From Sphingomonadales bacterium (GTDB lineage Bacteria > Pseudomonadota > Alphaproteobacteria > Sphingomonadales > Sphingomonadaceae), in assembly GCA_028868335.1 (NCBI GenBank), contig JAGWUU010000190.1, positions 1 through 6,211 of the forward strand: a stretch of 6,211 bases of DNA. Direction: 5' to 3'. This document shows positions 1 to 6,034 of the stretch, in pieces. Position numbers and translations under genes: made by a program. Each line of letters begins with the position of its first letter. The first letter of the stretch is position 1. The notes beneath the pieces were generated by a model. The model made no database searches. It had not been told where the DNA came from and worked only from the letters and a program-made list of their open reading frames with translations.

Positions 1-153
1 GCGATCCCGGAATACCAGGTGCGCTGGCGCTGGAAGCCGAACAGCGTGGCGATCTGGGACAACCGCTGCACCCAGCATTACGCGGTGATGGATTACCCGC
101 CGTGCGTCCGCCAGATGGAACGCGCCGGAATTATTGGCGACAAGCCTTTCTGA
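1..153 (+). CDS. TauD/TfdA-family 2-oxoglutarate dioxygenase, C-terminal fragment
   Basis: This is the last 50 residues of a gene that begins before the window, in frame from base 1 to a TGA at 151-153. The family comprises Fe(II)/2-oxoglutarate-dependent oxygenases that hydroxylate a substrate and release CO2 and succinate. The visible part is the conserved C-terminal core: WDNRCTQH ends in the distal iron-binding His (fragment residue 26), followed 11 residues later by Arg37 and then Arg41. This is the same spacing as His255, Arg266 (2-oxoglutarate binding) and Arg270 (substrate sulfonate contact) in E. coli TauD, and the GDKPF ending also matches. The proximal HxD motif lies outside the window. 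Arg at the third position occurs widely in the family, so taurine specificity cannot be claimed; other acids, sulfonates, sulfate esters or aryloxy acids are possible. It ends 29 bp before the BKACE gene and is probably co-transcribed with it. Confidence 0.9.
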   Translation, partial: AIPEYQVRWRWKPNSVAIWDNRCTQHYAVMDYPPCVRQMERAGIIGDKPF

Positions 154-168
154 CATAACCCCAATTCG

Positions 169-176
169 AAAGGAGA
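169..176 (+). promoter_or_regulatory. Ribosome binding site of the BKACE gene
   Basis: AAAGGAGA is a strong Shine-Dalgarno. Its AGGAG core (171-175) sits 7 nt before the ATG at 183 and fixes that start. It lies in the 29-bp gap after the dioxygenase stop. I see no convincing promoter or terminator in the gap, which supports one transcript through both genes. Confidence 0.85.
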
Positions 177-182
177 ACCCCC

Positions 183-1235
183 ATGCAATTCTTCGACGAA
201 AGCCTGCTTCCTGAAAACCAGGACCCGCTGGTCATCCAGGTCGCGCCCTATGCCCCCAGCTTCATGCCCGAGGACAGCGACGACATTCCGGTGAGCTATG
301 CCGAGCAGGTCCAGAAGGCGGTCGACTGCTACAACGCGGGTGCGACCGTGCTGCACGTCCACGTCCGCGAACCCGATGGCAAGGGATCGAAGGACCTCGA
401 TCGATTCAACGAGATGCTCGACCGGCTGCGCACCGCCGTGCCCGACATGGTGCTGCAGGTCGGCGGATCGATAAGCTTCGCCCCCAAGACCGAAAGCGCG
501 GCGGCGGCCTGGCTCGACGACGATACCCGGCACATGCTCGCCGAACTCAAGCCGACTCCCGATCAGGTCACGCTGGCGGTCAACACCAACCAGATGAACG
601 TGATGGAGCTGATCACCGAGGACGACGCCAAGGGCACCACGATGTGGGACATGTATCGTGAAGCCTATACCGAGATGTACTACGATGCCGGTCCCGCGTT
701 CATGAAGGAACACATGAAGCGGCTTACCGCGGCGGGCATCCAGACCCATTTCCAGGTTGGCTGCGCGCGCGATCTTGAAACGGTCGAGCGACTGGTGCGC
801 GGCGGCCACTACATGGGCCCGCTGGTCTGCAACTGGGTGGCGATCGGCGGCGGCCATGATGGCCCCAACCCGCGCAACCTGATGGAGTTCGTCAACCGCT
901 TGCCGCAAAATGCCGTGTGCACGGTCGAAGGGCTGATGCGCAGCATGTACCCGCTGATCACGATGGGCATCGCGATGGGCCTTCACATCCGGGTCGGACA
1001 GGAGGACAACCTGTGGGGCCGCAAGGGCGAGCGCGCCTCCTCGGTCCAGCAGATCGAGAAGGCGGTGCGGATTTCCGAGGAGCTGTGGCGTCCGATCGCG
1101 ACGGGCCGCGAAGCCAAGGAAATCTACCAGATCGGCACCTTCTATTCGAGCGTCGAGGAAACGCTGGAGCAGAACGGCTGGCTTCCCGACCTGAAGCCCG
1201 GCCGCCGCTGGCCCCGGATCCGCGCCGCGGCATGA
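183..1235 (+). CDS. BKACE-family (DUF849) beta-keto acid cleavage enzyme
   Basis: A 350-residue member of the DUF849 family, whose type enzyme is 3-keto-5-aminohexanoate cleavage enzyme (Kce) of lysine fermentation. The family condenses a beta-keto acid with acetyl-CoA (or a related thioester) in a Zn-dependent retro-Claisen reaction, giving acetoacetate and a new acyl-CoA. The TIM-barrel landmarks are visible: AGATVLHVHVRE at residues 52-63 with metal-ligand candidates His58 and His60, and LHIRVGQEDNLWG at 267-279 with Arg270, Glu274 and Asp275, corresponding to the Arg/Glu/Asp cluster of Kce. The protein is longer than the roughly 270-310 residues usual for the family; part of the extra length appears to be a helical, Tyr/Met-rich stretch around residues 142-178. 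It is expected to be cytosolic. It overlaps the downstream hydrolase by ATGA. Family assignment is firm; the substrate is unknown, and dehydrocarnitine, 3-oxoadipate-like and amino-keto acids are all known in the family. Confidence 0.92.
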   Translation: MQFFDESLLPENQDPLVIQVAPYAPSFMPEDSDDIPVSYAEQVQKAVDCYNAGATVLHVHVREPDGKGSKDLDRFNEMLDRLRTAVPDMVLQVGGSISFAPKTESAAAAWLDDDTRHMLAELKPTPDQVTLAVNTNQMNVMELITEDDAKGTTMWDMYREAYTEMYYDAGPAFMKEHMKRLTAAGIQTHFQVGCARDLETVERLVRGGHYMGPLVCNWVAIGGGHDGPNPRNLMEFVNRLPQNAVCTVEGLMRSMYPLITMGIAMGLHIRVGQEDNLWGRKGERASSVQQIEKAVRISEELWRPIATGREAKEIYQIGTFYSSVEETLEQNGWLPDLKPGRRWPRIRAAA

Positions 1236-1783
1236 GCGTGACGGTCCTCTTCGTTCCGGGCCTGCGCGACCACGTCGAGGACCACTGGCAGACCCATGCC
1301 GCACGGGCCTTGCCCGGATCGGTTACGGTCGAACCGCTGACCACTGACCGCCTCTCGCGCGCAGCGCGGGTGGCGGCGGTGGACGTGGCGCTGAATGCGA
1401 TCGAGGGCGAGGTGGTGATCGCTGCGCACAGTGCCGGATGTCTGATGGTTGCGGCCTGGGCGCTGAAGCCGACGCGCAAGATCAGGGGAGCGCTGCTCGC
1501 CACGCCTGCTGATGTCGAGAACCCGCTTCCACCTGGCTATCCCTCATTCGAGGACCTCAACGCCAATGGCTGGGTTCCGATCCCGCGTATGCGCCTGCCG
1601 TTCCCCACGCTGGTTGTCGCCAGCCGCAACGATCCGTTGGCCGGGTTCGGTAAGGTGGCCGAACTGGCGCGGGGCTGGGGCGCTGAACTGATCGATGCGG
1701 GCGAGGTTGGTCATCTCAATCCGCCCGCCGGGTTCGGTCCGTGGGCAGATGCCTTGCCTCTCATCGAAAGACTGTCACAGTAA
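1232..1783 (+). CDS. RBBP9/YdeN-like alpha/beta serine hydrolase
   Basis: A 183-residue single-domain alpha/beta hydrolase of the RBBP9/YdeN family, within the usual length of about 180-200. The N-terminal beta strand and oxyanion loop read VLFVPGLRDHVEDHW (residues 5-19). The nucleophile elbow AHSAG carries Ser67, Asp134 lies in SRNDPLAGF, and His161 lies in GHLNPPAGFGPW, the family's typical C-terminal signature, so the triad is complete. There is no signal peptide, so it is probably cytosolic. The start was chosen at 1232 because the ATG overlaps the BKACE stop (ATGA) and places the domain start correctly; no Shine-Dalgarno is obvious, which fits translational coupling. An in-frame reading from 917 only extends back through the BKACE gene. 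The family's natural substrates are poorly known, and esterase, lactonase or thioesterase activity is possible. Operon position suggests it handles an ester or lactone of the same pathway, which is inference. Confidence 0.88.
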   Translation: MSVTVLFVPGLRDHVEDHWQTHAARALPGSVTVEPLTTDRLSRAARVAAVDVALNAIEGEVVIAAHSAGCLMVAAWALKPTRKIRGALLATPADVENPLPPGYPSFEDLNANGWVPIPRMRLPFPTLVVASRNDPLAGFGKVAELARGWGAELIDAGEVGHLNPPAGFGPWADALPLIERLSQ

Positions 1784-1823
1784 CAGCGACTGTTTTCGCG
1801 ACGGCCCGAATGGCTGCGCGTTT

Positions 1824-1838
1824 GGGAGAGGGATCTTG
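1824..1838 (+). promoter_or_regulatory. Ribosome binding site deciding a TTG start for the MFS gene
   Basis: GGGAGAGGGA (1824-1833) is a strong Shine-Dalgarno followed by TTG at 1836-1838; the GGAG core at 1825-1828 leaves a 7-nt spacer. In this frame the only ATGs upstream lie inside the hydrolase gene, and the next ATG downstream falls inside the first membrane helix. TTG at 1836 is therefore the best-supported start. Confidence 0.75.
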
Positions 1839-3140
1839 GCGGGACCTGTTGCTGACGACCAGTCACTGGGCGAAGGTCCTTCGCGCGCGTCCGCATATGG
1901 ATGGGCGGTCTTCGCGCTGAGCTTCGGCCTGCTTATTTCCGACTACATGGCGCGGCAGGTGCTCAACGCTGTGTTCCCGTTGCTCAAGGCGGAATGGCAT
2001 CTCAGCGACAGCAAGTTGGGGCTGCTCACCGGAATAGTTGCGGTGATGGTTGGCGTGCTGACTTTGCCTCTCTCTCTGGCGGCCGACCGGTGGGGCCGGG
2101 TTCGCAGCCTGACACTCATGGCGATATTGTGGAGCCTTGCCACCCTGCTTTGCGCGGCGGCGGGCGGCTATGCCGAGATGCTGGTCGGGCGCGCCCTGGT
2201 TGGTGTGGGAGAGGCGGCCTATGGCAGCGTTGGCATTGCCGTGGTGATCAGCGTGTTCCCAAGGCGCATGCGCGCGACCCTGTCCGCCATGTTCCTTGCC
2301 GGAGGCATATTCGGGCAAGTTCTCGGCGTGGCGATAGGCGCGCAGATCGCAGCGATCCACGGCTGGCGTGTGGCCTTCACGGTGATCGGCGTGATGGGGC
2401 TGGTTCTTGGCGTGGCCTATCCGCTGGTCGTCCGCGAGAAGCGGATCAAGGCCCTGTCGAATGCCGCCGATGCTCCACCCCGGATCGAGCAGAAAGCCTC
2501 TATTCGCGAACTTATCTCCAGCCGGTCGGTCCGCCTCGCCTATCTTGGCAATGGCCTCCAGTACTTCGCGGCCGGTGCGCTGCCGTCATGGTTGCCAAGC
2601 TATCTCAATCGTTACTATGCCATGCCGGTCGACAAGGCGGGCAGGTTGGCGGGCCTGCTGCTGTTGGTATGCGGGACGGGCATGATCTTGTGCGGCGTGG
2701 TCAGCGACCGACTGTCGCGCGGCGATCCGGGGCGCAAGATCACGCTGGCGATTACCTTTTGCCTCGGGTCTGCGGCAGCACTGACCGTGGCGCTGCAATT
2801 GCCGCCGGGACCGGGGCAACTGGTCATGCTTGCCGTGGCAATGGCCATGGTTGCCGGAACGAGCGGTCCGGCCGGAGCGATGGTGGCGAACCTGACCCCA
2901 CTGGCGTTGCACGGCACGGCTTTCGCCACGATGACGCTGGCGAACAATTTCCTCGGCCTCGCTCCCGGACCGATCCTGACCGGGCGCGTGGCGGATTCGG
3001 TCGGATTGCTCGACGCGTTCCGCCTTCTGCCGGTTCCATGCTTGCTGGCGGCGCTGTCCTTTTACGCGATGCGCTCAAGCTACAGAACGGACCTGGCGCG
3101 GCTTTCCTCTCAGAGCACCGCCGCCAGTTCCGAGGCCTGA
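1836..3140 (+). CDS. MFS transporter, spinster-like
   Basis: A 434-residue inner-membrane major facilitator protein with the expected 12 hydrophobic segments, starting from a TTG with a good ribosome binding site. The first helix begins near residue 21 and contains Asp36 and Arg40 (SDYMARQVL). Motif A between helices 2 and 3 is ADRWGR (83-88). Helix 4 contains GRALVGVGEAAYG (118-130) with Glu126, followed by FPRRMRA (141-147) and GWRVAF (176-181); this set is typical of the spinster-like branch common in sphingomonads. A hydrophilic loop at about 200-232 separates the two six-helix halves. Substrates in this branch are mostly uncharacterised lipids or organic and aromatic acids. Its position after the hydrolase (52-bp gap) suggests it transports the pathway's substrate. 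It uses ATA and TTG codons more freely than its neighbours. Its last 31 bases overlap the convergent FadH-like gene. Confidence 0.87.
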   Translation: MAGPVADDQSLGEGPSRASAYGWAVFALSFGLLISDYMARQVLNAVFPLLKAEWHLSDSKLGLLTGIVAVMVGVLTLPLSLAADRWGRVRSLTLMAILWSLATLLCAAAGGYAEMLVGRALVGVGEAAYGSVGIAVVISVFPRRMRATLSAMFLAGGIFGQVLGVAIGAQIAAIHGWRVAFTVIGVMGLVLGVAYPLVVREKRIKALSNAADAPPRIEQKASIRELISSRSVRLAYLGNGLQYFAAGALPSWLPSYLNRYYAMPVDKAGRLAGLLLLVCGTGMILCGVVSDRLSRGDPGRKITLAITFCLGSAAALTVALQLPPGPGQLVMLAVAMAMVAGTSGPAGAMVANLTPLALHGTAFATMTLANNFLGLAPGPILTGRVADSVGLLDAFRLLPVPCLLAALSFYAMRSSYRTDLARLSSQSTAASSEA

Positions 3141-5158
3141 CGGATCGCGCGCTTTGCGTCGAGTTCACCCGCCTCGAGTGCGCCGCCGATAAGGTGCGAG
3201 GCAATGCCCGTCCCTGCCAGCGCGTCGTGCAGGCTGCGCGCGGGTTCCTGCCCGGCGCAGACGATCACCGTATCGACGTCGAACAGTACCGGCTCTCCGC
3301 CTACCGTGGCGTGGAGCCCGGCATCGTCGATCCGCACGTAGTCGACCCCCGAAACCATCCTGACGCCCCGGCGTTGCAGAGTGAGGCGGTGTGTCCAGCC
3401 AGTCGTCTTGCCCAGTCCCTGGCCGACGGGGGTGGTCTTGCGCTGGAGCAGTGTGACCTCACGGCTGTTGCGGGCAACCTGCGGTTCGATCCCCGTGACC
3501 CCGCCGCGCGGATGGTTGGCGAAATCAATGCCCCATTCCCTGGCGAAAACCTCAATATCGAGCGCGGCTGACGTGCCTTGATGGGTGATCAGTTCGGCAA
3601 CGTCGAAGCCTATCCCGCCCGCGCCCATGATTGCGACCTTCGTTCCGACCGTGGCTCGTCCAGCGATGACGTCGATGTAGCTTACAGCCTTGGGGTGATC
3701 GATCCCCTCCAGGGGTGGCTTTCGTGGTTCGATCCCGGTGGCGATGACGATCTCGTCAAAACCTCGCAGCAGGTCGGCATCGACGCGCGTGTCGAGGCGC
3801 AGGTCGACCCCGGTGATTTCGATCATCTTCGCGAAATAGCGCAGCGTTTCGTAGAATTCTTCCTTGCCGGGAATCCGCTTCGCGAGGTTGAACTGGCCGC
3901 CCACCTCACTGCCCGCATCGAACAGCGTGACCTTGTGGCCGCGCTGTGCGGCAAGCGTGGCGAACGCGAGACCGGCCGGTCCGGCGCCGACAACCGCGAT
4001 GGACTTCGGCGTAGCAACCGGGGGAAAGTTAAGCTCGGTTTCCCGGCAGGCGCGGGCGTTTACAAGGCAAGTTGTCATCCGGCCGGTAAAGGTGTGGTCC
4101 AGGCACGCCTGGTTGCAACCGATGCAGGTGTTGATCTCGTCCTCGCGGCCCTCGAACGCCTTGTTGACCAGTTCCGCGTCGGCCAGCATCGGCCGTGCCA
4201 TCGACACCAGATCGGCGTCGCCGCGCGCCAGCACCTCCTCGGCAACATCAGGCATGTTGATGCGGTTGGAAGTGATGACCGGGATCGACAGTTCCTTGCG
4301 CAGCCGTCCGGTCACTCCCGCGAAGGCGGCGCGTGGAACCATGGTTGCGATGGTGGGCACGAAGCTTTCGTGCCAGCAGAAGTGGGTGGAGATCACGTCC
4401 ACCCCCTCGGCCTCGAGTGCCTTGGCAAGGCTGACGACTTCGTCCCAGGCCAGCCCACCCTGAAGCATGTCCATCGCCGAAATGCGGAACACGAAGATGA
4501 AGTCCGGCCCCACGGCCTGACGCACGCGGCGAACCACCTCGACCGGAAAACGCATCCGGTTCTCCCACGATCCGCCCCAGCGATCGCTGCGCAGGTTGGT
4601 CTTTTCGACGAGGAAGGTGGAAATGAGATAGCCTGCGGAACCGATGATCTCGATCCCGTCGTAGCCTGCCTGTTTTGCAAGTCGCGCGCAGTTGGCGAAG
4701 GCGGCGATCTGCTCCTCTATGCCTTCCTCGGTGAGTTCGTTGGGCGCGTGCCGCCCGATCCGTGACTTGACCGGGGAAGGCGCCACGCAATCGGGTGTGC
4801 CGGCCAATGGCCCGGTGTGGAGGATCTGCATCACGATCTTCACGTCCGGCGCGGCGGCGTGGACCGCGTCGGTGACCTCGCGATGCATGGCTGCGCCATT
4901 GTCATCGAGCAGCTTGGCGCCGTGCCCTGCGGTGGGGTGCGGACCGATCCCGCCGGTGATGATCATTCCCACGCCACCGCGCGCGCGCTCCACGAAATAG
5001 GCGGAGAGCCGATCCGCAGCGTTGTCGACGTCCTCAAGCCCGGTGTGCATCGATCCCATGAGGATGCGGTTCTTGACCGTGGTGTGGCCGACCCTCAGCG
5101 GCGAAAAGACATGGGGGTACTTGGCGTGGACGGCCATATCGTTGATCCTGTCGCTCAT
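3110..5158 (-). CDS. fadH: FadH-type NADPH-dependent 2,4-dienoyl-CoA reductase (FMN/4Fe-4S/FAD)
   Basis: A 682-residue protein (E. coli FadH has 672). FadH reduces 2,4-dienoyl-CoA with NADPH during oxidation of unsaturated fatty acids. The order is: OYE-like FMN barrel (about 14-340; KNRILMGSMHTGLE near the start), four iron-sulfur Cys at 345, 348, 352 and 364 (CIGCNQAC spacing as in FadH), FAD-binding GAGPAG (391-396), NADPH-binding GAGGIG (512-517), and QGLGKTTGW plus VICAGQEP near the end. Tyr177 and His263 correspond to the E. coli catalytic pair Tyr166/His252. Two differences stand out: Glu164 of FadH is Ala175 here, and the HTGR motif reads HTGP (Pro117). The substrate may therefore differ from fatty dienoyl-CoA. 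The start at 5158 gives an ATGA overlap with the crotonase gene; an alternative ATG at 5137 has the better ribosome binding site and gives 675 residues. The 3' end overlaps the convergent MFS gene. Confidence 0.9.
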   Translation of the reverse strand: MSDRINDMAVHAKYPHVFSPLRVGHTTVKNRILMGSMHTGLEDVDNAADRLSAYFVERARGGVGMIITGGIGPHPTAGHGAKLLDDNGAAMHREVTDAVHAAAPDVKIVMQILHTGPLAGTPDCVAPSPVKSRIGRHAPNELTEEGIEEQIAAFANCARLAKQAGYDGIEIIGSAGYLISTFLVEKTNLRSDRWGGSWENRMRFPVEVVRRVRQAVGPDFIFVFRISAMDMLQGGLAWDEVVSLAKALEAEGVDVISTHFCWHESFVPTIATMVPRAAFAGVTGRLRKELSIPVITSNRINMPDVAEEVLARGDADLVSMARPMLADAELVNKAFEGREDEINTCIGCNQACLDHTFTGRMTTCLVNARACRETELNFPPVATPKSIAVVGAGPAGLAFATLAAQRGHKVTLFDAGSEVGGQFNLAKRIPGKEEFYETLRYFAKMIEITGVDLRLDTRVDADLLRGFDEIVIATGIEPRKPPLEGIDHPKAVSYIDVIAGRATVGTKVAIMGAGGIGFDVAELITHQGTSAALDIEVFAREWGIDFANHPRGGVTGIEPQVARNSREVTLLQRKTTPVGQGLGKTTGWTHRLTLQRRGVRMVSGVDYVRIDDAGLHATVGGEPVLFDVDTVIVCAGQEPARSLHDALAGTGIASHLIGGALEAGELDAKRAIRQASELAAVL
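5135..5149 (-). promoter_or_regulatory. Internal ribosome binding site and alternative start of the FadH-like gene
   Basis: On the minus strand AGGA (5149-5146) lies 8 nt before an in-frame ATG at 5137-5135, giving a protein beginning MAVHAKYP. The upstream ATG at 5158 has no Shine-Dalgarno but overlaps the crotonase stop. Conserved FadH sequence begins at the Tyr-Pro shared by both versions, so homology does not decide. The real start could be either, or both. Confidence 0.5.
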
Positions 5159-5955
5159 TCGGGTTGGTAGCGCGGGTCGCGCTTTTCGATGAAGGCGCGC
5201 ATTCCTTCGGCGAAGTTGGCGCTTTTCGACGTCATGACCTGGTTGCGGTTCTCGATCGCCATGGCCGCTTCGAGACTGGAGGCGTCGATCGCCATGGCAA
5301 GACCCTCTTTTGTCATCCTGAGACCCATGGGCGAGGCGTGAAGCAGGTCGTCGATCCACGGTCGGGCAGCCTCTTCAAGCTGGTTGTCCGGGACCACCTC
5401 GGCCACGAGCCCCACGCCCAGCGCGCGCTGGGCGTGGATGAATCGTCCCGTCAGCATCAGTTCCGCGGCAATCGAGCCGCCGACCAGCCGGGGCAGGAAA
5501 TAGCTCACCCCCATGTCGCAGGATGACAGGCCGATGCGGATGAAGGCGGCGTTCATCCGGGCCGATTCCCCGGCCAGTCGAATGTCGCTGGCAAGGGCAA
5601 AGGCAAAGCCGCCGCCGCACGCCGCGCCGTGTACCAGCGAAACGATCACCTGCGGGCAGCGCCGCATCTTGATGTAAACGTCGGCAAGGTAACCCTGAAA
5701 GCCGAAGCCGCCGCCGAACGGTGTTTCGTCGCGGCCGTGGTGTTCCTTGATGTCCAGCCCGGCGCAGAACGCCCTGCCAGCGCCCCGCATGACGACCACG
5801 CGAACCGAGCCATCGTGGTAGAGCTTGCCGAAATAGTCGTTCAGCTCGCCTACCATCCGGAGATTGATCGTGTTGAGCGCATCGGGCCGGTTGAGCGTGA
5901 GCCAATCGACGGCACCGCGCTTTTCTACGCTGATTGTCTCATAAGCAGCCGCCAT
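5155..5955 (-). CDS. Enoyl-CoA hydratase/isomerase (crotonase) family protein
   Basis: A 266-residue crotonase-fold protein of normal family length. The two oxyanion-hole segments are clear: GRAFCAGLDIKE (60-71) and HGAACGGGFAFALASD (109-124). The fold binds acyl-CoA and stabilises a thioester enolate. Both Glu residues that perform hydration in rat mitochondrial enoyl-CoA hydratase (Glu144 and Glu164) are missing: the first position is Ala118, and the second falls at Phe138 or Ile139. Instead it carries IGLSSCDMGVSYFLPRLVG (141-159) with Asp147, a pattern I recall from an enoyl-CoA hydratase-like branch in actinobacteria and sphingomonads. Hydratase activity should therefore not be assumed; isomerase, hydrolase or C-C bond cleavage are alternatives. 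The ATG at 5955 lies one base from a long palindrome that contains its Shine-Dalgarno (GGAG, 5968-5965). It is the first gene of a coupled pair with the FadH-like reductase, which suggests shared CoA-thioester substrates. Confidence 0.9.
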   Translation of the reverse strand: MAAAYETISVEKRGAVDWLTLNRPDALNTINLRMVGELNDYFGKLYHDGSVRVVVMRGAGRAFCAGLDIKEHHGRDETPFGGGFGFQGYLADVYIKMRRCPQVIVSLVHGAACGGGFAFALASDIRLAGESARMNAAFIRIGLSSCDMGVSYFLPRLVGGSIAAELMLTGRFIHAQRALGVGLVAEVVPDNQLEEAARPWIDDLLHASPMGLRMTKEGLAMAIDASSLEAAMAIENRNQVMTSKSANFAEGMRAFIEKRDPRYQPE

Positions 5956-5956
5956 C

Positions 5957-6012
5957 GCCTTGCTCTCCGTCTCGGTTTAATCGCTCGATTAAATCGAGAC
6001 GGAGAGCAAGGC
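5957..6012. repeat. 56-bp near-perfect palindrome in the hutU-crotonase gap
   Basis: Bases 5957-5983 pair with 5986-6012 around a 2-base centre. All 27 pairs are complementary except 5975/5994, which is G opposite T and could still pair as G-U in RNA. The outer 18 bp (starting GCCTTGCTCTCCGTCTC) are GC-rich and the inner part is AT-rich. It fills most of the 79 bp between the hutU stop and the crotonase start. No T-run follows it on either strand, so it is not a canonical intrinsic terminator. It could be an operator, a structured leader that hides the ribosome binding site, or a dispersed palindromic repeat. The palindrome is certain; its role is not. Confidence 0.93.
5976..5993. promoter_or_regulatory. 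Putative operator core within the palindrome
   Basis: TTTAATCGCTCGATTAAA is a perfect 8+2+8 palindrome at the centre of the larger one. Its size and AT-rich symmetric half-sites resemble operators of dimeric repressors such as the TetR family. On the minus strand its outer half includes TTTAAT (5993-5988), a 5/6 match to a -10 box, with a weak TTGCCT (6014-6009) upstream at a short 15-nt spacing. Transcription from it would start near 5981 and read the crotonase-fadH pair. No regulator gene is in the window, so the operator and promoter roles are inference. Confidence 0.4.
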
Positions 6013-6034
6013 AAGACGGTTTATCCGGCGGGGA

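Noticed and set aside
1..153. Calling the dioxygenase fragment taurine dioxygenase (tauD)
   Set aside because: Only the C-terminal 50 residues are visible; the distal His and both Arg positions are shared widely in the TauD/TfdA family, so substrate cannot be inferred.
93..1304. Long minus-strand open frame of 403 codons opposite the BKACE gene
   Set aside because: The translation is His/Arg/Val-rich with no recognisable domain and lies antisense to a clear DUF849 gene; it is a typical shadow frame in high-GC DNA.
1771..1796. Small inverted repeats (ACTGTCACAGT; AACAG-CGA-CTGTT followed by TT) at the hydrolase end
   Set aside because: Stems are only about 5 bp and the T-run is very short, too weak for a terminator. 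An operator is possible but not distinguishable from chance.
1695..1835. Upstream ATG starts (1695 and 1749) for the MFS protein
   Set aside because: They would overlap the hydrolase coding region and add a polar, Cys-containing N-terminus unlike the family; TTG at 1836 has a strong ribosome binding site directly before the first membrane helix.
1901..3571. Plus-strand open frame of 556 codons spanning the MFS gene and the 3' part of the FadH-like gene
   Set aside because: It runs out of frame through a clear transporter and then antisense through FadH, with Arg/Gly-rich low-quality translation. Both underlying genes have strong family motifs.
3578..4765. Plus-strand open frame of 395 codons opposite the FadH-like gene
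   Set aside because: Antisense shadow of the FMN and FAD domains; its composition mirrors the reverse complement of conserved FadH sequence and it has no domain of its own.
5159..5359. N-terminal extension of the FadH-like protein to an ATG at 5359
   Set aside because: The extra residues are an out-of-frame reading of the crotonase 3' end and do not resemble FadH, which begins at the KYPHVFSPL region.
5957..6012. Palindrome as a rho-independent terminator of hutU
   Set aside because: The hairpin is strong enough, but it is followed on the minus strand by GATGGCGGCT and on the plus strand by AAGACGG, with no T-run on either side. Some attenuation cannot be excluded.
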